From Pleurostoma richardsiae (Eukaryota; Ascomycota; Sordariomycetes; Calosphaeriales; Pleurostomataceae): a stretch of 64,000 nt of DNA. The position numbers and the translations under genes are program-made. Of this stretch, positions 25,301-36,084 are shown one piece after another. A model generated the notes under the pieces. That model made no database searches. It was not told where the DNA came from and saw only the letters and a list, made by a program, of their open reading frames with translations. The stretch is taken from NCBI GenBank assembly GCA_030052745.1, contig JANBVO010000013.1, positions 248,001 to 312,000 on the forward strand. The letters run 5' to 3'. Position 1 is the first letter of the stretch; the number at the start of each line of letters is the position of its first letter.

Positions 25301-27576
25301 CAACCACGTTCTTACCGCCCCAGATGAAGGTCGCATTCTTGAATCCGATGACCTTGTTACCGCTCTCATCAATATTGTCTTGCCCGAGCTGCTCGAACTT
25401 GTCTGTCTCCTCTTCAGATAGGTACTCCTCTATACGATCAATCGAGACCTTGGACTCCTGAACATGTGCAAGCATATCTCCAATCTGGTCCAGAGGGAAT
25501 CGCAAGAGCATGAAGAGAGAGATAGCTGTGAACGCAACAGAAGGATATAGTGGCTTCTTCTCGACAGTTGTGTAAACGAGGAAGGAGAAGAAGGTAATCA
25601 GAATGGGGACGGTGTTCCATACGGCGACGGCGGCTGCCCAGATCATGAACCGCAGGCGAAGGGCCTTGAGCTCTTGCTCTCGCTTCTCGTCCACCATTGT
25701 ACCAAATCTGCGCTCCCAGGCGAAATACTTGATGATGCGAATGTTCTGAAGGATCTCATTTGTTGTGTGGATCCGCTTGTCCGTGGCGGCCATGATCCTC
25801 TTTTGGCTGCTATTAAACGCCTTGGCGAAGCCGATGTTGACCGGAAGGAGCAGAGCCATGACGATGAAGCCAGGAATAGCGCTGAGGCCCATGACTTGGT
25901 ACAGAAGGTAGATCGCGACGACGAGCTGCGTGGGCGCATGCGCAATGAGGAAATGCAGGTAGGCCGTAACTTCTGAGACCTTGAAACTGTCGACGGACAT
26001 GAGGTTGATGATCGTGCCGAGATTCGCCTGCTCGTCGGCGCCACCCTTCTTCTTATCATTATCATTCTCTGAGCCGCCTGAGCCAGCTGCCTGGCCATCC
26101 GCCTTCTTGTCGTCCCTGCTCTGCAGACCAAGCATCTTCTTGATCTTGACGAGTGGTCCCTGCTTCTCCCCGACAGCATCCTTCTTCTTCTCTTTGCCAA
26201 GAACCGAGTCCTTTCCGGCGGCCGCCTTGCGCCTCAACGCCTTGGCATAGATCTCGCCGATTAGGATAGCGCGCATGTTAATGCAAATCTTCCGGCCGAT
26301 CCACAAGGCCTGGTTATCCGCAAGACTCCTTATGAGATCGGTAACCGGCAGCAGAATGACATATAGCCACAGGACGTTCCTCGGAGCCTCACCCGGATCT
26401 TCCACATACTCAAGGATTGCCTTGAGAAGCATGGTCGGGGCGAACGTAAAGATGCCAGACAGGATGGCCCAGGCGAACTGCTTCAGCAACGGCGCCTTGA
26501 AGTAGGTGACAAGATGGAATGCAAGAGCCATTCTCTTCTTGACCTGGCGGTAATTGGCGAGGACCGCCCCGGCCTTATCCTTTGGCACGAGATTCCAGAC
26601 ATGGTTGATTTCTAGGGGCTCCTTGTAGCCCTGCCACACGATAGAATCCACCCAGGAAAAAGTAAAGTCGGAAAAGAGAGAAGCAAGCGGCTCACGAGAG
26701 GGCTCGATTCCGTCCTCCCACTCCAACAGGATCGTCTTGTTCCCCTTGCGTGTTGTGAGCACTATCCCAAACAGCAGAGTGATGAGCGAGAACTCCACAA
26801 TGACAAGCACTTGAGTCAGTCGCGTGCTGGGGTGGATGAGCACAGAGCGGAAGATGGCCACGGTGAAGAGCCACTGGAAGCCGTAGATGGTCGCAGTGTG
26901 CTTCCAGAGGCGAGGGATGCGCCATTGAGTGTTTCCGAGAAAGAGGCGCAAGCTCGTAAGGACGAGGGCGTAGATCCAGATGAGGAGGCCTATTATAGCA
27001 GCAAGGGGCGACTTCCCGTAGGAGCCTGTGGCAATGGCAATGATGTTGATGATTACCAAGCCAACAATCGCAATCTCCTCGATGATAATCGAAAGTGTCT
27101 GTGTTGGCGGAGTATCGGCCTGGACAATGGAGCCTTTCGTGGTAGTCTTGACCAAGGAGAGACGGCCACCACTGCTGCCACCGTTCATGGTAAGGCCTTC
27201 ATCGTCCTCGGAGTCAATCGTGACCTCATCGGGCGGCACATCGGTATGCTGCAGAGCTGAGTTTTCGGCTTCGCGCTGTAAGGCCTTGTAGCCCTGTCTC
27301 CTCTTGATGACGCGCCGGGCATTATCGAGGACGAGGTAGAGAAAGGAGAGCGATATTACGATTAGAGGGAAGAGAACCTTCAGGTAGCTAAGACGGAGGA
27401 GGCGCAAATGTTAGTCAACCAGCGCAACGATAGATGACTGACAACTGGGGCTGAAAGCAAGAAAAAGAAAAGAAAGAAAAGCCACAATGCGACAAGGCGC
27501 GCACGTACTCTCGTTGGAAGCACAAGGTCAAGTCGTCAACCCTCCATATCGGCCATTCGCAGGAGGCGAACGCCAT
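22368..27576 (-). CDS. ABCC-family ABC transporter (Ybt1/MRP-like)
   Basis: Two exons (27576-27509 and 27387-22368) encode 1,695 residues. The 121-nt intron has donor GTACGT, branch TGACTAAC and acceptor GTCTTAG, and makes the N-terminus MAFASCEWPIWR...QRDYLKVLF. The architecture is an extra N-terminal membrane domain (TMD0), TMD1, NBD1, linker, TMD2, NBD2. NBD1 has Walker A GPTGSGKTS (about 745), signature LSGGQKQR (about 850) and Walker B ending LLLDDCLSAVD, where Asp replaces the catalytic Glu, as is usual for NBD1 of ABCC proteins. NBD2 has GRTGAGKSS (about 1426), LSQGQRQL (about 1568) and VLVMDEATASID. Such proteins move bile acids, glutathione conjugates or drugs, often across the vacuolar membrane. 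Ybt1-like is my best match by sequence feel; the substrate cannot be read from sequence. Confidence 0.93.
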
Positions 27577-29911
27577 TATGATGTTTGCGTGCCCCACGCT
27601 GGCCGTCGACGAAGCAATTGTGGCGTGGAGCGAGAGTCGGCTTCCGGGGGGACGCAAGTCAAGCGTCGAGCAACTGTGTCCTCGCGGGATCACTCGCCGA
27701 GTCGACTGGGAGCGTCTTGGATGTTGGAGGAAGACATCCACGGAGAAAAAGAATACTGAAGGGAAGTATGTGGGAGAGGCAAGAAAAAGACGGGCGCCCG
27801 TCTCGGCGTGCTAAGGTAAGTAAGTGTATTTCGTAGTCTTAGTGAGGATCCATCGCAACAGCAGGCTAGCTGCTTCGATGAGCTAGGGATGCTTTATCGG
27901 TGGGGCAGAAGCGTCAAAGTGGTACTCGTGGTGCAGCAGCGCGACAGGTACTTGCAGAACCGGTGCACGGTGCGGAGGCACGAGTGTCGTGTTCGCGAGG
28001 TACCTTGTTGTGCCGCTCGGTCTGGGTAGCCGATACAACGCGTGATGTAAGTCGGGATGATGGCGTATTCGCAGTGTGCTGGAGGTGGCCAGCTGCCCTT
28101 CTCGAGACAGCATCGCCCTGTGGCATGTATATTATGAGTCTGATACCGCGAGAATACCTGACCGCCGCCCTCTGGAGCGGATGGCTTTTTTTGCTCCGGG
28201 CTTACTGAGGGAGAGCTACCCCTGCATAGGCATGCGCCCGTGTTGCTGGCGAGTAAGGTGAAGCACTATCCCTCCGCGAGGAATGAGCTGCTGATAACGA
28301 AGCAATTGTCTTGTATTAGAGGCGGCCCTCGCAATATCATAATATCATACAATAGCGACATCCTGTCTGCCTCGGTATCTTTTTCGTCGAGACATCACGA
28401 CTGAAGTTGATGCCACGACAGGCGCCGGTACAGATCACAGCAAAGCCCAGCATCTCCTCACATCGGCAGCAGACAGCCCGGGCCGATGATGTCAGTCAGT
28501 TGATTCGATAGCCTCGATAGGCTAGATAGCCACATCAGACTCGTCCACGCAAGCCCCCTCCTCTGTCCAGGAACCGATCTAGAGGATCAGATAACTTAAT
28601 ATTAGTGTAGTTGGAGGTTCCCCTGGAAGACCCCCTTTCCAATAAATAGCCTTCATCAATGTCCCGACACTTGTAAGTCACGGGATTCGTGTCTCGACAA
28701 GGGAGAGGAGGTCTGGGCCGTTGGCAGCTCTGCCTCAACAACACCCCGGTAATACAGTGTGTACTCCGTACGCGCCCCAGCCGACTATCCGGACTCCGCG
28801 CGAGTTCGTGCCCCGCCATCTCCTCTTCCTCGTCTTCAATATCCGCAACCACCTTCCCAAAACATCGTGGCCGCCTGCCGGCAAGCCAACCCGCCGTTAT
28901 TAGAGTATCAGAAGGATCACGGAGTCACAAGCATGAGTCAAACATCAAGGCCGTTGATCACGGGAACATCGATTGTGAGGAGGGTGCAGATAAGGTGGTG
29001 GTGCCTTGACTGTCTGCAACCCCTTCGCACATCAGATATGCAGAGATGGCGACACGACGCGTGACTCAACCCTGCGGCTCCCTTCACCGGCTGGCCCCCT
29101 ATCTCGCGTCGTGTCCAGATTCACGTCCGTCTGAGACAGACGTTGAGGCCAGCCTCCCCAGTCTCGAGCACCCTAGGTTGCACTGGATCAGGTGCGGGGT
29201 GCTGGCCCGCCCCATTGGCGAATCACGTCTTGGTTGGGAGCTCCGATAAGAGCTTTACCAGGTCGTCGGTTGCACAGGCCTAATAAGACAACCAAACCGG
29301 TCAGACATCTGTCGGACATTGTCCTGCATGAGAGCCTGCGGCGAAAAGAGGGTGGTGGAGCCTGGAAGGCTGGGGAATTTGACAAATTGCGGCTGTCTGG
29401 CTGGACCATAACCCTACGATGGTACTCCATACAGTGTGCAAGCGCTCTCCTCTTCCGCTTACCATCGGTCCGCGACATACGCAAGGAGAGGTGCCGAACG
29501 CACGGAGTCCCTCCACCGGACCCGAGTTCGGAAGCCCAGGCGTCAGAGACCGGGCCAAAGCTGCTCATCTGCAGATGCCGTGGCTAGCATGGCGTTGGAG
29601 GGCACAAGGCCGGAACTGTAGACAGCACACGGCTGTTCCATTTCTGGTAATGCGAAGGCTTTCTATCGTTACAGCTTTACTTGGCTCTTAGAGCTCTAAT
29701 CCCACGAGTTTCCCGAGCCTAGGTGAAGCCAGACCGTCGCCTGCAGATGCGTTTTCCAACCCACACCCGACGCTTTTTGACAAGCCCTCCCTCCCTTTAT
29801 GCGTTTCGCGTTTTGTTTTAAAGATACAACAACCCCAACAAGACAGTGTCATGTTCCCACACCATCGACCCGAAGATCTGAGGAATATTCTGGAGGCCAT
29901 GAATATGCGTT
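27577..29911. promoter_or_regulatory. Spacer upstream of ABC transporter, downstream of SEC61
   Basis: About 2.3 kb containing the ABC transporter promoter and the SEC61 3' UTR. The open frames present are short and mutually antisense. I see no gene, tRNA or repeat. Confidence 0.5.
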
Positions 29912-31553
29912 TTAGCCCATGATCATGCCTTTCATGCCGGAGAGGTCGCCCTCCTTGGCGGCGATCTCAAAGTACCCGTATATAATTCTGCATCGAAATT
30001 AGCGTGTGTAAGAGTGTACAAGTTGCATATGGTAACTTACGTGACTGCGAGCAGGGTGCCCGTGCCCGACCCGAGGGCGCCCATGAGGTCACTCGCAACG
30101 GAAAGAGCTCCGATGCAAGCACCACCGAAGGCGGCCGCGGTGGGGATGATGCGCTTGAGCTCCTTGTACATGCTCTGGTCACGGTGGCCAGCCATGACGA
30201 GGCCTTGATCCTTCAGTTGCTTAGCGACGTCGCGGGGGCTGGAGCCGGAGACCTCGATCCACGTCTTGGAGAAGATGGCGCAGGCAGTGAGCATGTACGC
30301 AATGTAGACGGCGGTGTGGATGGGGTCGAGAAGAGCATCCCTGAAGTTCAGGGGAGGAGACATATAGTAGACAAGGCCTGAGGTGGCGGATAGCTGGGAC
30401 GACCCATCCTTCGCCTCCCAGACACCGAAGAGACGGACAAGAAGGTTATCAGAGAAGCGGGAGAACAGCATCTGCGAGATGAGGAAAATGTTGGACGACA
30501 AAGCCGACTGCAGCATGATGGGCATGTTCGAAGTGTAGAACAGGCGGATGGGGTATGAGCCACGGGCGCCACGCTGACGGGAAGACTTAACAGGGATCTC
30601 GACGCGGAAGCCCTGGAGGTAAATGACGGCGGCGAAGACAACAAGAGTAGCCAGGAGGTTCATGATGTTGGGCAGGTTCTGACGGTAGAAAGCCTCCTGG
30701 AGAGCGCGCTGCTTGTTGGGCCAGGTCATCAGCAGGTGGAACAGGGCAATGACAGCACCCTCGTACTCGGGACCACGGCCAGTGTTGATGCTGGTCGGGG
30801 AGAATGCCTTCCACATGATAGACTCGCAGATGTTCGTCGCGATGAACAGGGAGATACCACTGCCAAGGCCGTAGCCCTTCTGGAGAAGCTCATCAAGGAG
30901 GATGACGATCATGCCGGCAACGACCAGCTGGAGAATCAGGAGGAAAACAATGCCAGCACCGAGGTCTGAAGGGGGCCCGTAGAGGCCAGTGAAGACGTAG
31001 ACGGTGGCCGTTCCAGCGGACAGGATGAAGGCGAACAGCTTCTGGGCGGTTTGGTACAGCTCGCGATCGGACTTGAGGTCGAGGTTGACGTCAATCAGGT
31101 GGGTACCAGCGAGGAGCTGGAAGACCATGCCCGATGAGATGATAGGGGTGATACCGAGCTCCATCAGCGTGCCCCGATTACTCGCCATCATCATACGCAG
31201 CCAGTATAGAGGGTCGGACGTGTCAGAGGACACGATGCCGTACAGGGGCATCTGGCTCATGACAAGGAAGATCAGGAGCGTCAGACCGGTCCACATCAAC
31301 TTCTGGTTGAAGGGAATCTTGGTTTCGGGCTGCTGAACCTCAGGGAGGAACGGCACGAAGGGCTTGACGAGGTCGAGGAAGCGTACTGTGTCGCGCCATT
31401 GGTCAGATTAGCTCGGTTTTCTAGATGGCATCACGCAGCAGGCGATGCGCAATGAGAAGCTCTGCTGGGGAGGTAGTTGAGAGCTCCTGGAGCTCAGCTC
31501 CAAGGCAGTGGCGCAATAGTCGCGCAGAGAAGGTCAGACTTACGGCTACTCAT
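29912..31553 (-). CDS. sec61: Protein translocon subunit Sec61 alpha
   Basis: The channel-forming subunit of the ER translocon, with ten membrane spans. Three exons (31553-31544, 31385-30041, 29987-29912) join to 476 residues, the usual length. The first coding exon is only 10 nt (M-S-S plus one base); splicing over 158 nt gives [20 protein letters not shown], the conserved N-terminus. The last intron has donor GTAAGT and acceptor ATGCAG and restores [17 protein letters not shown] before the stop. Conserved blocks include [39 protein letters not shown] and the cytosolic loop [21 protein letters not shown] used for ribosome docking. It is divergent from the tRNA dimethylallyltransferase gene. 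Confidence 0.98.
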
Positions 31554-32010
31554 CTTGAAGGATTACGGGGTGGAATCCGTTCTAGAGAGTCATACAAAAA
31601 GGAAGTGGAATGAAATTGAGCAGCAATGGCTCAGGGAAGGGGGAAGGAGGTCTGGGTGGAGTTTAAAGGAGAGGATGGCTTGAAGGTCGAAGGAGGGTTC
31701 ACCAAAAGGAACGATCTGGCTTCAAAATTCCCTAGCTGGTAATCTGTGATGTGTCCAAATCCAGAGCAGCGGGGCACGTGACCTGACAGCAAAGCCAATT
31801 GCTAATTGGCTTGGCTGGGAGGTGACTTACCAGGTTGCGAACAGCACCCCTGTCGCTATTTGCTGCGGGTGCTACGTAACAAAATATGGCTGCGGCTCCG
31901 TATTTCAGCCTCGTCACTCGCGAGTCTAAACCTTCTTTCTGACCTTTTCCCGCTTGCACAACACCTGTAACGTCAGATTCCCAGAAGATGCTACCGCAGT
32001 ATTCCTTCCT
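31554..32010. promoter_or_regulatory. Divergent promoter SEC61 / tRNA isopentenyltransferase
   Basis: Only 457 bp separate the two outermost start codons, so the genes probably share a bidirectional promoter. A GCCAATTGCTAATTGGC inverted repeat (about 31794-31810) contains CCAAT on both strands and is a plausible CCAAT-box pair. Confidence 0.55.
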
Positions 32011-33550
32011 ATGCTCCGGACTGGCATATCTGCTGCTCGTATGCACAAATATATTAGACCTGCCTCCATAATGTCGCAGCTTAGACCACGGCCTACCGAG
32101 CCTCTGGTGGTGATCATGGGGTCAACCGGAACAGGAAAGTCAGAGGTGAGCACATGTCAGTCCGCTACCACCCTGCAGCCAAGATTTCATCTAACTCTTA
32201 CAGCTCGCTGTAGAGCTTGCCACGCGATTCAACGGAGAAATAATCAATGCAGATGCCATGCAAATGTATAGAGGTTCCCCTATCATAACGAACAAGATCC
32301 CGCTCGGGGAACAGCGCTCAATTCCGCACCACTTACTGGGAACAGTCGGGCTTGAAGAAGATCCTTGGGCAGTCGGCCTCTTTAAGAGAGAAGCCAGCAG
32401 AATCATTCGTGAGATCCGCAGTCGGGGCCGTCTTCCTATTGTTGTGGGAGGCACCCATTACTATCTTGATGGCCTCCTCTTCGATAATCATCTGGTGGAT
32501 GACACAGATAGCATTGACGCGGAAAATGGCTTCCTTCCGACCGACGAAAGATCGGCCGTCTTCCCTATACTAGAAGCGCCCACCGAAGTTATCTGGAAGA
32601 AGCTCAAGGAGGTCGATCCAGTCATGGCCGAACGCTGGCATCCAAACAACCGGCGAAAGATCCAGCGTTCCCTAGAGATCTTTCTCAGCACGGGAAGACG
32701 TGCATCAGACATATATGCGGAGCAGGAGAAGAAGAAAGCATCCAAGTGGAGCTCTGAAGATGGGCCGCAGAGGTCAGCATCTTTCCAGTCGTTGCTATTC
32801 TGGGTCTACACGCAGCGAGAAGTGCTCAACGCGCGTCTAGATAAGCGTGTTGACAAGATGGTCGAAAATGGGCTCCTGGAAGAAACCAGAGAGCTGTTTC
32901 AATACGCCAAGGCCCGGGCGCAAGCAGGGGAGCCTGTGAACTTGACCCAAGGTATATGGCAATCTATAGGCTTCAAGCAGTTCGGCCCTTATGTGAAGGG
33001 TATCGATGAAGGAGCCGACCCAGTCTTCCTCGAGCAGTTAAAGCAGAGTTCCATCGAGAACACAAAGACGGCTACCAGGCAATATGCGAAGCACCAAATC
33101 CGATGGATAACAAAGAAGACTCTGCCACTGCTGCGAGATGAGCATGCTTTGCGGCATCTCTATCTTCTGGACAGCACCGACGTCAGTCAATGGTCTGAGA
33201 ATGTTGGGGAAAGGGCGGCGGGTTTGACCAGGCAGTTCCTAGACGGCCAGGAATTGCCAGAACCGTCTGAGGTCTCTGAGACCGCCAAAGAGGTGCTAGC
33301 GGCCACGATCACAGCGAGCAGTGCCCCGAAAGGCACTCCTTGCCAGAAGACATGCGACTTATGCAAGGTTACTGCCGTAACAGAGGAGCGGTGGGCATTG
33401 CACCTCAGTAGTCATCGCCATCGCAAGTCCGTGAGGCACGCGAAGCGAACGGCCTTGGTGGTACTAGAATCACCGAGCCAAGAGCCTATCGTTGGAGATC
33501 GAGAGCAGAGCATATCAAGCGGTCCCTCTACCGCGCCAGAGCCATCATAA
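32011..33550 (+). CDS. mod5: tRNA dimethylallyltransferase (isopentenyltransferase, MOD5 type)
   Basis: Adds an isopentenyl group from DMAPP to A37 of tRNAs that read UNN codons. Two exons (ending 32145 and starting 32204) are separated by a 58-nt intron with donor GTGAGC and acceptor TTACAG. Counting from the ATG at 32071, the product is 473 residues with P-loop GSTGTGKSE (17-25) placed right at the exon junction, NADAMQMYRG, VGGTHYYLDGL, RRKIQRSLEIF and the LTQGIWQSIGFKQF block. A C-terminal C2H2 finger (CDLCKV...H...HRH, from about 409) is the usual eukaryotic tRNA-binding extension. Two more in-frame ATGs lie upstream (32011, 32041). The extension from 32011 adds 20 residues, basic and without acids (MLRTGISAARMHKYIRPASI), typical of a mitochondrial presequence, so dual targeting by alternative starts is likely. 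Confidence 0.95.
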
Positions 33551-34456
33551 TATACCACATTTTATCAAGGGCTACTTCCAACATTGAAACTTAAACAGTG
33601 TTGCCACTGTTCACCATTCGTCACTTGATGTAGCTCAGGGTAGCAAGGCAATTCCTCGCTACCTGCTCAAGACAAGCGAGCTGCGGGCGGTCGATACTAG
33701 ACACTCCATTCTACGGGTAGCATTTTACACAGCCGGCTGGTCCGGCTAGTGTGGTCGACATCTTCTAATCCTTGCCGACCGGAGCATTTTACCGCGGAGT
33801 CTGTCCGTCTCCTCCATTTGGCTTATGAAGCAATACCAATGGGAGAAGGGACCCCGACAGATTAGCGATCAAGTGTACAATCAAGTGCCCCGAATCACAG
33901 GCTAGGCCGGCGGGCCTTTGTGAGCAAATCACCTTCTCATAAAGGAGCGAGCTCCGGTTATTCGTGCCACCACTATCGAGGGGGTATGACCCATCCAGAT
34001 CTCGAGATCACGGCATATGCAATCAAGGCATGCACTTCTATGACGTGGCGGATCAGCATTCAAGCTTATCGGAATTGAGTAACTGCATGCCCGAGTCTCG
34101 GCGGTCGAAAGGTAGATTTCGTAAGGGCAGATGAGACGATTGAAAAGTCGCCGGTCGTTATCGGACTCGGGCTGTCCTTTTGCGCCGGCACCCGTTCGGT
34201 CTATGCATATAGAGGATGACGGAGGACGTAACTTGCAATTAAGAGGTGGAACGAGGGAAAGATACGTGAGGTACTTCGCGGAACAAGCATAAAATCTGAT
34301 AAAGATAGGTAGTACCTAAGTTGTAGAACCCATCTGAGCGTGCGTGCCTAAACTTTTTCGGCCCTTCCCAGCGTAGCCCGCCACCGTCTTTGTCTCTTTT
34401 ATGTACAAGTGTAACTATCTATCACTACGCGGAACCGGCGGCTTCCGACAGCAGTT
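33551..34456. other. Intergenic spacer
   Basis: About 0.9 kb between the tRNA-modification gene and the homoaconitase relic. I recognise no gene, RNA or repeat in it. Confidence 0.55.
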
Positions 34457-36084
34457 TTATACACGACTGGCTGATGTCAGCCTTCCTTTAGGCCGCTTCT
34501 CCAGTCCACCGCGCGGTGGACTGCAAACTGGGCGGCAGCTCGCCGACCGTTTGGCTCCACGCGTTTCCAAGTAGCGTCGCGCCTGGCCCTCCACAACCGT
34601 GACTTTGCTCCTCCTGACATCCCACGTGAACTGCCACCCCGTGCGCCGGATCAAACGCTTGTCGGTCACGTCCTTTCCGAAACTCGCCCTGATCCGCTGA
34701 ACCAGCCGTGGCACTTTGATGCTCCTCGAAGTGTTGCTGATGATGTTGCGGCTGAGATGTTGGCGAAGCTACCGGCCACGACCGGCGTGATCCTCTTGGC
34801 TAGGGTCGCGGTCGCGCGAGCTGACGCAACCAAAGCCGGGCCGCTCCTAGAATATCTCACTCACCGGCGACGGTGCGGAACCCTTTGTCGTAGTTCTCCG
34901 TGCAGATTTCGGTCCTCTTCTCTATCGGGACGTTGTCCTGGTACGGCTACTTGCCCGGGTAGATGCCGTTAGTGTTGATGTTATCTGTGTCGTCGAAGAC
35001 GATCTCGCCTTCGACCCTTTAGGGGAAGCCAGGCAGAATCTCGGTGAAGTCTTCTTCGGCCTCTGGAGCAGCCTCCTGCGTGCCAAGTATCTCTTCTTCT
35101 CGGCGCCGGAGATCATGCTTTCAGCTTGCGCGATGATTATGCGGAGGGTCTCCTCGATATGTATCGTTTCGTCCTGCTCTGCATCGCCGTTGCCCTCGCC
35201 ATTGATAACCTTCACGATGTCCTCGGGTTTCTGGTACCATCCGGGCACCCCCATCTTGCCCTGGAGAGCGCTCACGGCCACAATCTCTGGGCTCGTACAT
35301 CTGTTCCCATGCGGCCCTTGAAGTCGCCCTCGCGTGCGCTGATGCCGGCCTCGCCAGGCTCTTCGAGACCGATGCACGGGATGCAGCCGGATGGCAGAGG
35401 CTGCGCACCCGCGTCGAGGACCTGCCAGTCGCTGGTCTCTTCGGCACTCTGTTGTTCCAGCGGAGAAGCGGCAGCAATGTAGAATTTAACCTTAGGTGCG
35501 ACCGTCGGGATAACTCCACCCCTTCCTACGTCTCTGAATACTTTAGCTGCGGCGGCGATATCTGACACGCCGCAATTGGTGCAGGAGACGAGACCTGTTC
35601 AGCTTGATGTCCTGCGCCTCAAGATATCGCAATGGTGTCGCCAGCTTGACGGGTTTAGGGCCGGACACAAAAGGATAAAGCGTCAAGAGGTTAGATAGAG
35701 ATACTTCGTGTACGTTGCGCAAAGATTGTTCTGAATATCATCTTTGAGGGACATGGCGATCTGCTGGTCGTCATAAAGCTTGTACACGCTGATAGACATG
35801 AACTTCAGGGCCACGGGCCATGAATTGCCATAGGTCATACAGCGATACGGAGCCAGCGTCGCATAGTCGCCGACCTTGACCTTCTTACCGGGGCGAGCTC
35901 GACAGTACCTCCGCACGATCTTCTCGGTAAGGGTCTGAGGCGTCCCAAGTGTCGTCTTCAGGAAGGAGAGGATGGACGAGAAGAAAGCTCCTCTAACTGA
36001 GACTGGGAGGCATTCTAGCAAGAGAGTCATCGTACTGTAGCGACTCAGTCGCAGAGCAGTAGCAGGAGCGCGTCGAAGCGCCAA
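34457..36084 (-). pseudogene. Homoaconitase pseudogene (LYS4/LysF type)
   Basis: Homoaconitase is the mitochondrial 4Fe-4S hydro-lyase of the alpha-aminoadipate lysine pathway. Pieces of it lie in order on this strand but in several frames. An Arg-rich N-terminus leads to KTTLGTPQTLTEKIV and GNSWPVALKFMSI (about 35.97-35.78 kb). Then come LYPFVSGPKPVKLATPL, VSCTN (first cluster Cys), SDIAAAAKVFRD, VKFYIAAAS, and SGCIPCIGL with the other two cluster Cys. Later pieces are VPGWYQKPED, a damaged FGCxSSR block, TPVVAGSF and RTGWQFTWDVRRS near 34.6 kb. Roughly 250-290 residues between DDIQNN and the VSGP block are missing compared with the family, which is normally over 700 residues. At least three frame changes and in-frame stops are present. 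It cannot encode a working enzyme. The cluster cysteines survive, so decay may be fairly recent. A functional copy presumably exists elsewhere. Confidence 0.9.
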
